This document shows positions 43,901 to 62,340 of a DNA stretch of 64,000 bases, piece after piece. Location: NCBI GenBank assembly GCA_036785705.1, contig JAWUZG010000160.1:558001-622000 (forward strand). The letters run 5' to 3'. Within the stretch, counting starts at the first letter, position 1; every line of letters starts with the position of its first letter. The stretch is from Acanthornis magna (lineage: Eukaryota > Chordata > Aves > Passeriformes > Acanthizidae). Made by a program: the position numbers and the translations under genes. Below the pieces are notes generated by a model, which searched no databases, was not told where the DNA came from, and saw nothing but the letters and a program-made list of their open reading frames with translations.

Positions 43901-46900
43901 ACAAAAATCGCCACAAAATCCCACAAAACTACCCCAAATCACCACAAATCACCACAAAATCCTACTGGGACAGGCATAGGATGGGTGGAATGCCAAATCA
44001 CCGCCAAATCACCACAAAATCACCACAAATTAGCACAAAATCACCCAAAACCACCACAAAATCTCAGAAAATTACTACAAAATCACCCAAATTCCACAAA
44101 ATCACCACAAAATCGCCCAAAACCCCATGAAATTCCACAAAATATCACAAAATTCCACAAAATTACCACAAAATCACCAAAAAGCCTACAAAATTCCATA
44201 AAATCGCCATAAAATCACCACAAAATCACTCAAAATCCCACAAAATCTCCCAAAAGCCAGCTAAATTCCCCAAAATCCCCAGAAAAATCACAAAATAACC
44301 CCAAAATCACCACAAAAGCTCACTGGGAAAGGCATGGCATAGGGGAAACCCCAAATCAGCACAAAATGTCACAAAATCCCACAAAATTACCACAAAATCA
44401 CCCAAAATCCCCACAAAATCACCCCAAATCGCCACAAATCCCACAAAATTTAAAAAAAAATCCCCACAAAATCACGAGTAAATCACCACAAAATCCAATC
44501 CCACAAAATCAACCAAAATCCTACAAAATTCCACAAAATCCCATCCCACAAAACCACCCCAAATCACCCTAAAATCACCACAAATCCCACAAAAATCCCC
44601 ACAAAATCCTGCCGGGAAAGACACAGAAAGATTAAAAAAAAAAAAAACAAAAAACCAAAACGCCTCCGGGAAAAGCACGGAAAACACCACAAAATGGAGA
44701 GAACACCCCAAAACCCTTCCCCTGACCCCACAGCTCCCCAAAAATCCATCCCCAGCGCCTTTCCCAAGGGATCAGCCCCAGCGCCGCTCTCACCCTCGAA
44801 CTTCGGCACCGGCGGCTCCTCGCTCCCCATCTCCACATCCTCGTTTCCATCCTCCAGATCCTCATTCCCGATTTCCAGATCCTCGTTCCCAAATTCCAGC
44901 TCCATGTCCCGGTTCGCTGCCGCTGGGCCTGGGCCGGGAATTGTCCCCGGGATGGGAATTGTCCCCGGGCTGGGAATTGTCCCCGGGATGGCTCCAGGGC
45001 TGGGAATTCTCTCTGGGACAGCTCCATGAACTCGCCCCGGGATAGCTCCGAGAATTCGCTCCAGGCCGCGTCTGGGAATTTGCTCCAGGACAGCTCCCGG
45101 GCCAGGAATTTGCTCCGGGCCGGCCCTGGGAATTGTCCCCAGGACAGGAATTTGCTCCGGGCCGGCTCTGGGAATTTGCCCCGGGACAGCTCCGGGAATT
45201 GTCCCCAGGATGGGAATTTGCCCTGGGACGGCTCCGGGAATTGGCCCCGGGATGGTCCCCGGGCCAGGAATGGTCCCCGGGCCGGGCATTGTCCCCGGGC
45301 CGGGCATTGTCCCCGGGCCAGCTCCAGGAATTGTCCCCGGGATGGCTCTGGGCACTGTCCCCGGACCTGGCACTGTCCCCGGGACAGGCATTGTCCCCGG
45401 GGTGGCTCCAGGCAGTGTCCCCGGGCCGGGCACTGTCCCCGGGGTGGCTCCAGGCACTGTCCCCGGGCCGGGCAGTGTCCCCGGAGCCCAGTCGGTGTCC
45501 CAGAGCTCCTCGCGGTGTCCCGGGGGTGGCTCCCGGCGGCTGCCCAGCGGCTGTTTTCGGGGACAGCGCGCGGCCGCGGCCTGCGCCAGCTCCCGGCGGA
45601 GCGCAGAGTCCTCCGACAGCTTCTCCAGGATCAGCTTCTGCAGCGGGAGCGGGAGTTTTGTGGGATCCCCCCATCCCGTGCTGTTCCCAGAGGGATTTTG
45701 GGGTTTTCCCCCCATCCCATGCCTTTCCCGGTGAGATTTTGGCGTTTTTCCCCCATCCCGTGCCTTCTCCAGCAGGATTTGGGAGTGATTTTGGGGTTCT
45801 CCCTGCACCCTGTGCCTTTCCCCAGTGGGATTTCAGGGTGATTTTGGGGTGGTTTTGTGGGATTCCCCCCATCCCATGCCTTTCCCGGTGGGATTTTGGG
45901 GTTTTCCCCCACCCCGTGCCATTTCCAGTGGGATTTTGGGGCGATTTTGGGTTTTTTCTCCCACCCTGTGCCTTTCCCAGTGCAATTTGGGGGTGATTTT
46001 GTGGGATTCCCCCCACCCCATGCCTTTCCCAGCAGGATTTTAGGGTGATTTTGGGGCAATTTTGAGGTTTTTCCCCCACCCTGTGCCCTTCTCAGAGGAA
46101 TTTTGGGGTGATTTTTGGGATTCCCCCCATCCCATGCCTTTCCCAGAGGGATTTTGGGGTGATTTTGGGGTTTTCCCTCCACCCCGTGACTTTCCCAGTG
46201 GGATTTTGGGGTGATCTGGAGGGCTTGAATCCCAGCAGGGTCTGAAGTGATCGCAGGGAGAGGAGGTGTGGGGCAGGGAGAGGGAATTTGGGGAGGGTTT
46301 GGGGTGAATCCCAAAGGGAAATGACACCTGGGGGAGTGGGGAGGCATGGGAGGGAGGGAATCCCACAAAATCACCCCAAAATCCCCCAAAATCCTGCTGG
46401 GAAAGGCACAGGATGGGGGAAATCCCACAAAATCACCCCAAAATCCCACAAAATCACCCCCAAAAATCCCACAAAATCACCCTAAAATCCTGCCGGGAAA
46501 GGCACAGGATGGAGAAATCCCACAAAATCACCCCAAAATCCTGGAAGAATCCCTGGATTGGGGGTGTCCCTGGGGATACAGAAGATCCCCCCAGGATTTG
46601 GGGTCTCCCAGCTCTTGGGGTGGGAAGGGAATTTGAGGGATGCAGGGGTGGGATCCCAGGAAGATTTAGGAATATCCCGGAGCAATTCCAGAGAGATTTG
46701 GGAATATCCTGGAGGAATCCCTGGAGATGAGGTGAGGAGGAGCAGGGAGAGAGAATTTGGGGAGGGTTTAGGGAAGGTTTGGGGTGAATCCCAAAGGGAA
46801 GTGAGGCCTGGGGGAGTGGGGAGGGATTTGGGGGATGCGGGGGTGGGATCCCGGGAAGATTTGGGAATATCCCAGAGAAATCCTGGGAAATGAGGCACAG

Positions 46901-49900
46901 GGAGAGCAGGGAGAGGGGATTTGGGATGGATTTAGGGAGGATGTGGGGCAAATCCCAAAGGGAAATGAGACCAGGGGGATTGGGGAGGGAATTTGGGGGA
47001 TGGAGGGGTGGGATCCCCAGAAAGACTTGGGAATATCCCAGAGGAATCCCCAGAAGATTTGGGAATATCCTGGTGGAATCCTGGGGAAATGGAGCTAGGA
47101 AAGAGCAGGGAGAGGGGATTTGGGATGGATTTGGGGAGGGTTTGGGGCAAATCCCAAAGGGAAATGAGGCCTGGGAGAGTGGGGAGGGATTTGGGGGATG
47201 TGGGGGTGGGATCCTGGGAAGATTTGGGAATATCCCGGAGAAATCCCAGAAAGATTTGGGAATATCCTGGTGGAATCCCAGGAAATGGGGCTAGGGAGGA
47301 GTAGGGAGAGAGGATTTGAGGAGGATTTGGGGCAAATCCCAAAGGGAAATGAGAAACAGGGTGAGTGGGGAGAGGGGGATTTGGGGAGGATTTGGGGTGA
47401 ATCTCAAAGGGAAATGAGGCCTGGGGGACTGGGGAGGGAATTTGGGGGATGCAGGGGCGGGATCCTGGGAAGATTTGTGAATGTCCCAGAGGCATCCTGG
47501 GGAAATGAGGAAAGAGGGGAGTGGGGAGAGGGGATTTGAGATGGATTTGGGGTAAATCCCAAAGAGAAATGAGGCCTGGTGAATTGGAAGGTCTTGAGGT
47601 GAGAAGGGAGTTTGGGGGGACACAGGGATGGGATCCCGGGAAGATTTGGGACCATCCCGGAGCAATCCCGGGACAATCCTGGGGCAATCCCAGGACAATC
47701 CCGGCTCACCTTGGCAGCCTCCACCTCTGCCCGTGTCCCCTGCAGGCGGATGACCCTGAGCGGGGCCAGGCTGCTGTCGGGGTCGTGGCTGCAGTCCACG
47801 CGCGCCCCCGAGCTCCGGCAGATCGCCCGCACCGTCTCCCCACCGCGGCCTGCGGGAGTCGGGAATGGTCAGGGGGATCCCGGGGTTTGGGGGTGTCCCA
47901 GAGGGGATTCGGGAATGTGCTGAGGGATCCCGGGGTTTGGGGGTGTTCTGGAGGGGATTTGGGGATGTGCTGAGGGATCCCGGGGTTTGGGGGTGTTCTG
48001 GGAGGGAGTCGGGAATGGTCAGGGGGATCCCGGGGTTTGGGGATGTTCTGGAGGGGATTCGGGAATGTGCTGGGGGGCTCCTGGGGTTTGGGGATGTTCT
48101 GGAGGGGATTCGGGAATGTGCTGGTGTATCCCGGGGTTTGGGGATGTTCTGGAGGGGATTCGGGAATGTGCTGGGGGGCTCCTGGGGTTTGGGGATGTTC
48201 TGGGGGGGATTTGGGGATGTTCTGGGGGGGATTCTGGAATGTGCTGAGGGGATCCCGGGAGTTGGGGGTGTTCTGGAGGGGATTCGGGAATGTGCTGGTG
48301 TATCCCGGGGTTTGGGGGTGTTCTGGGGGGGATTTGGGGATGTTCTGGGGGGGATTCTGGAATGGTCTGGGGGGATCTCGTGATTTGGGGGTGTTCTGGA
48401 GGGGATTCGGGAATGTGCTGGGGTATCCCAGGATTTGGGGATGGTCTGGGGAGGATTTGGGGATGGTCTGGGGAGATCCTGGGATTTGGGAGTGTTCCAG
48501 AGGGGATTCAGGAATGTTCTGAGGAGATCCTGCCCACGCTGCCCTGGGGCACGGTGATCTCCTCAGTACCCTGGGATTTGGGGGTCCCCTCAGGATTTGG
48601 GTTTCCCCCCAAGGATTTGGGGTGTCCCTGTGGCTATGGAAGATTCCCCCCGGGATTTTGGGGTTCCCCCAGGATTTGGGGTTCCCTCTGGGGTCCCGTA
48701 CCCATGATCCTGCCCACGCTGCACTGGGGCACAGAGATCTCCTCGGTACCCTGGGATTTGGGGTGTCCCTGTGGCTATGGAAGGTTCCCCCCAGGATTTG
48801 GGATTTTCCCCCAGGATTTAGGGCTCCCCCCGGGATTTGGGGTCCCGTACCGATGATCCTGCCCACACTGCGCTGGGGCACAGTGATCTCCTTGCACACC
48901 AGGATTTGGATTTTGGGATTTCCCCCCAGGATTTGGGTTTCCCCCAGGATTTAGGGGTTTCCCTTTGGGGTTTCCCCCCAGGATTTGGAATTTCCCCCCG
49001 GGATTTAGGGCTCCCCCCAGGATTTGGGGTCCTGTACCAATGATCCTGCCCACGCTGCGCTGGGGCACGCTGATCTCCTCGCACACTGGGATTTGGGTTC
49101 CCCCCAGGATTTGGGATTTACCCCGGGATTTTGGGGTTCCCCCCGGGATTTTGGGGGGGTTTTGGGGTCCCGTACCGATGATCCTGCCCACGCTGCGCTG
49201 GGGCACGGTGATCTCCTCGCACACCGGGGCGCTGGCGGCGGCGATGCGCAGCACGGCTGCCCTGGCGCGGCACACCTGCCCCGGGGAGCCCCAGATCTGC
49301 ACCAGCGGCTGAGAGTCCTCGGCCTCATCCTCATCCTCCTCCACCTCGATCCGGGCCCCTGTCTCCTGCCGGAGCTGGGGAGAGAATCCCAGTGATCCCA
49401 GTGCTCCCAGTAACCCCCCCTGCCCATCGATCCGGGCTCCTGTCTCCTGCCGCAGCTGGGGAGAGAATCCCAGTGCTCCCAGTAACCATTCCCATTGATC
49501 CGGGCCCCTGTCTCCTGCCGCAGCTGGGGAGAGAATCCCAGTGATCCCAGTGCTCCCAGTAACCCCCCCTGCCCATCGATCCGGGCTCCTGTCTCCTGCC
49601 GCAGCTGGGGAGAGAATCCCAGTGCTCCCAGTAACCATTCCCATTGATCCGGGCCCCTGTCTCCTGCCGCAGCTGGGGAGAGAATCCCAGTGATCCCAGT
49701 GCTCCCAGTAACCCCCCCTGCCCATCGATCCGGGCTCCTGTCTCCTGCCGCAGCTGGGGAGAGAATCCCAGTGCTCCCAGTAACCATTCCCATTGATCCG
49801 GGCCCCTGTCTCCTGCCGCAGCTGGGGAGAGAATCCCAGTGATCCCAGTGCTCCCAGTAACCCATTCCCATTGATCCAGGCCCCTGTCTCCTGCCGCAGC

Positions 49901-52029
49901 TGGGGAGAGAATCCCAGTGATCCCAGTGCTCCCAGTAACCCATTCCCATTGATCCGGGGCCCTGTCTCCTGCCGCAGCTGCGAGAGAGAGGGTTCCAGTG
50001 ATCCCAGTGCTCCCAGTATGCCCAGTAACCCTCCCAGTTAATCCAGGCCCCTGTCTCCTGCCGCAGCTGGGAGAGAGAATTCCAGTGATCCCAGTGCTCC
50101 CAGTATGCCCAGTAACCCCTCCTCCACCTCAATGCGGGTCCCTGTCTCCTGCCGCAGCTGGGAGAGAGAGGGTTCCAGTGATCCCAGTGCTCCCAGTAAC
50201 CCCCCCATCCCATCGATGCGGGCCCCTGTCTCCTGCCGCAGCTGGGGGAGAGAGATCCCAGTGCTCCCAGTATGCCCAGTAAGCCCCCCTGCCCATCGAT
50301 CTGAGCTTCTGTCTCCTGCTGCAGCTGAGGGAGAGATCCCAGTGATCCCAGTGCTCCCAGTGATCCCAGTAACCCCTCCCATTGATCCGGGCCCCTGTCT
50401 CCTGACACAGCTGGGGGAGAGAGATCCCAGTGCTCCCAGTTCCCCTTCCAGTCCCCCGTACCTGGCTGATGGTGGGGAGAAGGGCATTCCCAGTACTCCC
50501 AGTTCCCCTCCCAGTCACACCCACCTGGCTGACAGTGGGCAGAAGAGCATTCCCAGTGCTCCCAGTACACCCAGTTCCCCTCCCAGTCACACCCACCTGG
50601 CTGATGATGGGGAGAAGGGCACTCCCAGTACTCCCAGTTCCCCTCCCAGTGCCCCGCACCTGCTTGATGGTGGGGAGAAGAGCATTCCCAGTGTTCCCAG
50701 TTGCCCTCCCAGCCACACCCACCTGCTTGATGGCAGGCAGAAGAGCATTCCCAGTTCTCCCAGTTCCCCGCACCTGTTTGATGGTGGGCAGAAGAGCATT
50801 CCCAGTACTCCCAGTTCCACCCACCTGTTTGATGGTGGCTCCCCGGCGGCCGATCAGCGCTTTCAGGGCTGTGCGGGGCACCCTCACACTAATCTCCAGC
50901 CCCTCGTCCGCCACGAGGGTCCCTGGAGCCTCTGGGGGGACAGAGGGGACACGGCTGGGACCCCAAAGGGCACTGGGAGGCACTGGGAGGGACTGGGACC
51001 CCCAGCAGGGGGTGGCAATTGGGATACAGGTAATTCCCAGGGGAAAAAAGGGAAAAATGGGAAAAGGGACTCCAGCTGCCCAGAGGGTCCCCATGGTGTC
51101 CCTAAAGGGCCCCCAGGTGTCACAGAGGGACAGGGACCACGCCCCGAGGAGTTACATGGAATTCCCACCGGGAAAAGGGACTCCAGCTGCCTCCCCCCCC
51201 CAGGGGGTCCTCAGAGGGTCCTCAGAGGGTCCCCAGGAGGTCACAGGGGACCCCTCCCAAAGGGGCAAAAAGAGAATTCCCAGTGGGAAAAGGGACTCCA
51301 ACAGACTCCCCCTTGCCATGGATGGGCCCAAAGGGCTCCCTAAAGGGTTCCCCAAAGGGGCCCTAAAGGGTTCCCAAAAGGTTCCCCAAAAGGGTTCCCA
51401 AAAGGGTCCCTAAAGCATCCCTAAAGGGCTCCCTAAAGGGTTTCCCAAAGGGGTCCCTAAAGGGTTCCCCAAAGGATTCCCCAAAGGGTTCCCCAAAGGA
51501 TTCCCCAAAGGGTTCCCCAAAGGATTCCCCAAAGGGTTCCCCTAAGGCTTCCCTAAAGGGCTCCCCAAAGGATTCCCCAAAGGGTTCCCCTAAGGCTTCC
51601 CTAAAGGGCTCCCCAAAGGATTCCCCAAAGGGTTCCCCTAAGGCTTCCCTAAAGGGCTCCCCAAAGGATTCCCCAAAGGGTTCCCAAACGGTTCCCTAAA
51701 GGGTTCCCTAAAGAGTGCCCCAAAGGGTTCTCTAAAGGGTCCCCAAGGGGTCACAGAGGGACAGGGACCCCTCCCAAGGGGGTAACAAGGGAATTCCCAG
51801 TGGGAAAAGTGACCCCCACAGCTCCCCCCTCCCCACGGAAGGCCCCGGGGGCGCTCCCGGGGGCACCGTGGGGGGAGCTCGGGTGCCGGTGGGGGGAGCC
51901 GCACCCACCTCGGCTCTCCCGGTAGCGCCGGTAGAGGATGTAGAGCACGGTGGCCGCGGCCGGGATGCCCAGGAGCAGGGCGGCTTTCTGCAGGCTGCTC
52001 AGGCTGTGCACGGAGCCGCGTCCCGCCAT
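37940..52029 (-). CDS. TDRKH: TDRKH, tudor and KH domain piRNA-pathway protein (complete)
   Basis: TDRKH is anchored on the mitochondrial outer membrane, binds methylated PIWI proteins through its Tudor domain and is needed for piRNA 3'-end trimming. Twelve coding exons sum to 2184 nt (727 residues and stop); human is about 561. In order: an N-terminal membrane segment (KAALLLGIPAAATVLYILY, residues 15-33), KH1 with GRRG at 68-71, KH2 with GRGG at 143-146, a 190-residue Pro/Gly repeat linker (about 242-427) absent from mammals, acidic NEDLEIGNEDLED repeats, then the extended Tudor domain (PSPDFSFPADEHLEVYVS; WYRARVLGTLDNGHLDLYYV; DFGDNGE) and the C-terminal LSCLSLP-like motif. Most of the extra length is the linker. 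Exon edges are duplicated in several introns. Confidence 0.95.
38040..38815. repeat. TDRKH intron 10-11 arrays
   Basis: Bases 38060-38140 repeat ggtgtcaccgggaatggtgt (intron 11). Bases 38320-38800 are about 30 variants of ggacaccgggaccggacacc (intron 10). Confidence 0.87.
38156..38267 (-). CDS. TDRKH: TDRKH coding exon 11
   Basis: The exon encodes ENLGCVSIPSLAEPGTPQSP, GDSSGDTPGTPSCLSLP. The PSCLSLP end resembles the mammalian LSCLSLSEAAS motif. The acceptor is gggcag and the donor gtgagc. Confidence 0.85.
38820..38882 (-). CDS. TDRKH: TDRKH coding exon 10
   Basis: A 63-nt phase-0 exon encodes TLDVGAELVRLGYAVPAEEP P, matching human LDIGLELVHKGYAIELPE. Confidence 0.92.
38885..39900. repeat. 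TDRKH intron 9 arrays
   Basis: Variants of a 35-45 bp unit (gggaatggggccaggggaca plus atggggactcagg) fill the intron. The exon 9 3'-end copy sits inside it at 39701-39778. Confidence 0.87.
39701..39778 (-). repeat. Copy of TDRKH exon 9 3' end with donor
   Basis: The copy reads SYSHCGLCPRPSVQLFTQLH GQ followed by gtgtgt, as in the true exon. No convincing acceptor sits at a frame-keeping position. Confidence 0.85.
39904..40055 (-). CDS. TDRKH: TDRKH coding exon 9
   Basis: The exon encodes GDTWPEEALDEFDRLTHCAQ, WTPLVARICSYSHCGLCPRP and SVQLFTQLHGQ. It aligns with human EEEALDEFDRLTHCADWKPL. A copy of its last 78 nt with donor is at 39701-39778. Confidence 0.93.
40065..40860. repeat. TDRKH intron 8 arrays
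   Basis: Bases 40065-40250 are variants of gacagcggggtcatgggagg. Bases 40250-40850 are longer units with acagggccgtgtcccacccc and ctcaggtgacac. No exon seen. Confidence 0.85.
40869..40933 (-). CDS. TDRKH: TDRKH coding exon 8
   Basis: A 65-nt exon encodes SDFLSLPFQAIECSLAGIVP N, near-identical to the mammalian SDFLSLPFQAIECSLARI. A decayed copy of its start lies at about 41030-41090; there the acceptor gcag has become ccgg. Confidence 0.94.
41060..41490. repeat. TDRKH intron 7 array
   Basis: About 16 variants of a 20-25 bp unit (atcccgggaatgtccccctg) fill the intron between exons 8 and 7. Confidence 0.85.
41492..41664 (-). CDS. TDRKH: TDRKH coding exon 7 (Tudor core)
   Basis: The exon encodes VPPPSLHAGAIVAAPYLDDG, EWYRARVLGTLDNGHLDLYY and VDFGDNGEAPPEALRALR. 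The WYRA, LYYVDFGDNG and surrounding residues of the methyl-arginine-binding Tudor fold are intact. Confidence 0.95.
41962..42661 (-). repeat. Five 51-nt in-frame mini-exon copies, TDRKH intron 6
   Basis: Copies at 42611-42661, 42436-42486, 42272-42322, 42108-42158 and 41962-42012 each have a gtccctgcag acceptor, 17 codons (LDKLTAEMGLFYQSSDP or close variants) and a gtgagtc donor. All are exactly 51 nt and phase 0 on both sides, with no stops. The second-to-fourth copies vary at a few residues (LGKLTTKMGLF in the fourth). A sixth, decayed copy at about 41775-41823 has lost its donor. Period is 146-175 bp, with gacacagatg filler. Confidence 0.85.
42785..42948 (-). CDS. TDRKH: TDRKH coding exon 6 (extended Tudor, N-terminal part)
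   Basis: The exon encodes VPSPDFSFPADEHLEVYVSA, AESPGHFWIQILGSRSLQLD and KLTAEMGLFYQSSDP. Its last 51 nt and donor are repeated five times in the following intron. Confidence 0.95.
42955..44655. repeat. TDRKH intron 5 A/C-rich array
   Basis: A 1.7-kb array of caccacaaaatcacccaaaa variants is punctuated about every 250 bp by cccactgggaaaggcacggc. It ends in a poly-A stretch at about 44633. Open frames rich in His, Lys, Pro and Ser are artefacts. Confidence 0.87.
44794..45637 (-). CDS. TDRKH: TDRKH coding exon 5 (linker with coding minisatellite)
   Basis: An 844-nt exon, open throughout. It begins KLILEKLSEDSALRRELAQA and RCPRKQPLGSRREP, matching mammalian HLILEKVSED and VPRKQPISVRRE. From about 45490 to 44925 it is an in-frame repeat of GPGTVPGATPGT-like units with rare charged residues. 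It ends with acidic repeats (EFGNEDLEIGNEDLEDGNED) and EEPPVPKFE. Mammals have an unrelated linker here. Confidence 0.9.
45660..47700. repeat. TDRKH intron 4 arrays
   Basis: Bases 45660-46530 have a 60-70 bp unit (cccatgcctttcccagtggg plus attttggggtgatttt) in both orientations, switching strand near 46200. Bases 46550-47700 have a longer unit (about 90-110 bp) with aagatttgggaatatcccgg and aatcccaaagggaaatgagg. Confidence 0.83.
47710..47849 (-). CDS. TDRKH: TDRKH coding exon 4 (KH2 core)
   Basis: The exon encodes GRGGETVRAICRSSGARVDC, SHDPDSSLAPLRVIRLQGTR and AEVEAAK. The GRGG loop is intact. It enters in phase 1 and leaves in phase 0. Confidence 0.94.
47865..48525. repeat. TDRKH intron 3 array
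   Basis: About 13 copies of a 50-60 bp unit (gggatcccggggtttggggg plus tgttctggaggggattcggg). Confidence 0.88.
48527..49087 (-). repeat. Four copies of TDRKH exon 3 3' end (KH2 start) with donors
   Basis: Copies of EITVPQRSVGRIIG lie near 48527, 48703, 48852 and 49038. The 49038-49085 copy has an atcccag acceptor and gtacag donor and is 48 nt, phase 1 on both sides (VCEEISVPQRSVGRIIG). The 48852 copy lacks an acceptor, the 48703 copy is shifted by one base and the 48527 copy has lost its donor. Confidence 0.82.
49176..49374 (-). CDS. TDRKH: TDRKH coding exon 3 (end of KH1, start of KH2)
   Basis: A 199-nt exon encodes LRQETGARIEVEEDEDEAED, SQPLVQIWGSPGQVCRARAA, VLRIAAASAPVCEEITVPQR and SVGRIIG. 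It is flanked on both sides by copies of its own edges: thirteen acceptor copies upstream and four donor-side copies downstream. Confidence 0.94.
49425..50415 (-). repeat. Thirteen copies of TDRKH exon 3 acceptor and start
   Basis: Each 70-90 bp unit carries ctctccccag followed by the codons for LRQETGARID, the true exon 3 start, and then atgggcag filler. Neighbouring units pair into about 150-bp blocks with alternating ends. Most keep the AG. Confidence 0.87.
50455..50800 (-). repeat. Six copies of TDRKH exon 2 3' end with donor
   Basis: Six 55-75 bp units carry ctccccaccatcaagcag (or cagccag) followed by gtg, copying the exon 2 end (ATIKQ) and its donor. The filler gctcttctccc supplies a pyrimidine tract just before. 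Confidence 0.83.
50825..50931 (-). CDS. TDRKH: TDRKH coding exon 2 (first half of KH1)
   Basis: The exon encodes EAPGTLVADEGLEISVRVPR and TALKALIGRRGATIKQ with the KH1 GxxG loop GRRG. Six copies of its 3' end and donor lie downstream at 50460-50790. Confidence 0.94.
50940..51900. repeat. TDRKH intron 1 array
   Basis: Bases 50945-51300 are longer, diverged units (ggaattcccagtgggaaaag, gggtcctcagagggt). Bases 51330-51745 are about 25 copies of ttccccaaaggattccccaa and related 18-bp forms. Confidence 0.87.
51909..52029 (-). CDS. TDRKH: TDRKH coding exon 1 (membrane anchor)
   Basis: The exon encodes MAGRGSVHSLSSLQKAALLL, GIPAAATVLYILYRRYRESR. The hydrophobic stretch followed by basic RRYRESR matches the mitochondrial anchor of mammalian TDRKH. 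An acceptor-like cccacag lies 7 bases before the ATG, implying an upstream non-coding exon; a cag/gtaccg donor at 52283 is a candidate partner. Confidence 0.93.
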
Positions 52030-52035
52030 CGCCGG

Positions 52036-52425
52036 CTGTGGGCGGGGGTCACCGGGTGGTACCGGGGATTACCGGAGGGTGGCCGGGAGCTCCCGCTGCG
52101 GTTCGGGTACGCTGCGCCGCCCAGCCCGGGGACTCCCCGCCGCTCCCGCTCGGCTCCCCCCGCCCGCACCCTCACGGGGGGCTCAACGCCGGGCCCACCG
52201 GTGCAGGCCCCGGGCTCGGTGCAGCGGCAGCGGAGCCCCCGCAGCCACAGCGGCCGCGCCCCCTGCGTGGTCTGCACGGTACCTGCAGACTCTGGGGCCG
52301 GCCCCAGAGCAGCCCCGGTTCGGCCCTGAGAGGCTTCGGTACAGCCTGGCCTGACCCGGTTCGGGCCCGGCGCGGCTCCGGTGCCGCTACCACCTCCCGC
52401 GCCCGGCAGCTGGCCCCGCCCCCTT
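52036..52425 (-). other. TDRKH: TDRKH 5' region: probable non-coding exon and intron
   Basis: CpG-rich, mostly unique sequence. A cag/gtaccg donor at 52283 and an acceptor ending at 52036 could join a non-coding first exon to coding exon 1. The transcription start is not visible. Confidence 0.4.
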
Positions 52426-52660
52426 CCGATTTTCACCAATCACAGCGCGGCTCCTCCCCTTCCCGCCAATCACGGCGCAGCTCCGCACTGCCCCCGCCCA
52501 ATCACCGCCCGCGGAGGGGCGGCCAATCACCGCGGGGCCTCCCACAGGGGGGCAGGACCTAACGGGAATAAAGCTGCCAATCAGCAGCGGGCGATGGAGG
52601 GATGACCAATCAGAGAGCGGAAAGGAGACGAAGACCCGCCTTCCAGTTTGATTGACAGGC
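52425..52660 (-). promoter_or_regulatory. TDRKH: TDRKH promoter with six CCAAT boxes
   Basis: Six ccaatca boxes in the same orientation lie at 52436, 52466, 52498, 52523, 52577 and 52606 (first base of CCAAT), 25 to 54 bp apart. On the gene strand they read TGATTGG. NF-Y binds CCAAT. A MYB-like taacgg is at about 52560. The cluster sits in the short gap between the RORC 3' end and TDRKH. Confidence 0.65.
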
Positions 52661-52771
52661 AAAACAGCCTATAGCAGCTCGGCGATCGGCGCGGGGCGGG
52701 GCTCTAATGCCACCCCCGGTGTCCCCGCGTGTCCCCGTGATGCCCACGCACTCGGGCTCCCCAAAAACGCC

Positions 52772-52777
52772 TTTATT
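52772..52777 (-). terminator. RORC: RORC polyadenylation signal
   Basis: The minus strand reads AATAAA (plus tttatt) 323 bp after the RORC stop. Cleavage would fall near 52755, about 0.1 kb from the TDRKH CCAAT cluster. The 3' UTR (52778-53099) has a short cacgggtgacagag repeat. Confidence 0.75.
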
Positions 52778-53099
52778 TCGCTCAAACACAGCCGCGGCCA
52801 CTCCGCCATTGACACTCCCGGTACCCCGGGGAGGCCGTGGCTTTGGGACAGCCATGGGAGAGCCCACGGGTGACAGAGACAGTAGGCACCCACGGGTGAC
52901 GGGGCACCCACGGGTGACAGAGCCTCGCCAGGTGACCCCATGGGTGGCGGGTCCCCTCCAGGTGCCTCGGTGGGAGCAGCCCCAGGTGTCCCCAGGTACC
53001 GCGGGGGTCCCGGCGGTCCCGGTGTCGGGCTCAGCCGGTTCAGGGGTGGTCCCGGTGCTCCCGGTGGTCCCGGTGGTCCCGGCGGTGCCGGGGCCGCGC

Positions 53100-62340
<9,241 letters not shown>

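Noticed and set aside
52566..52571. Plus-strand AATAAA in the TDRKH promoter
   Set aside because: There is no plus-strand gene ending here.
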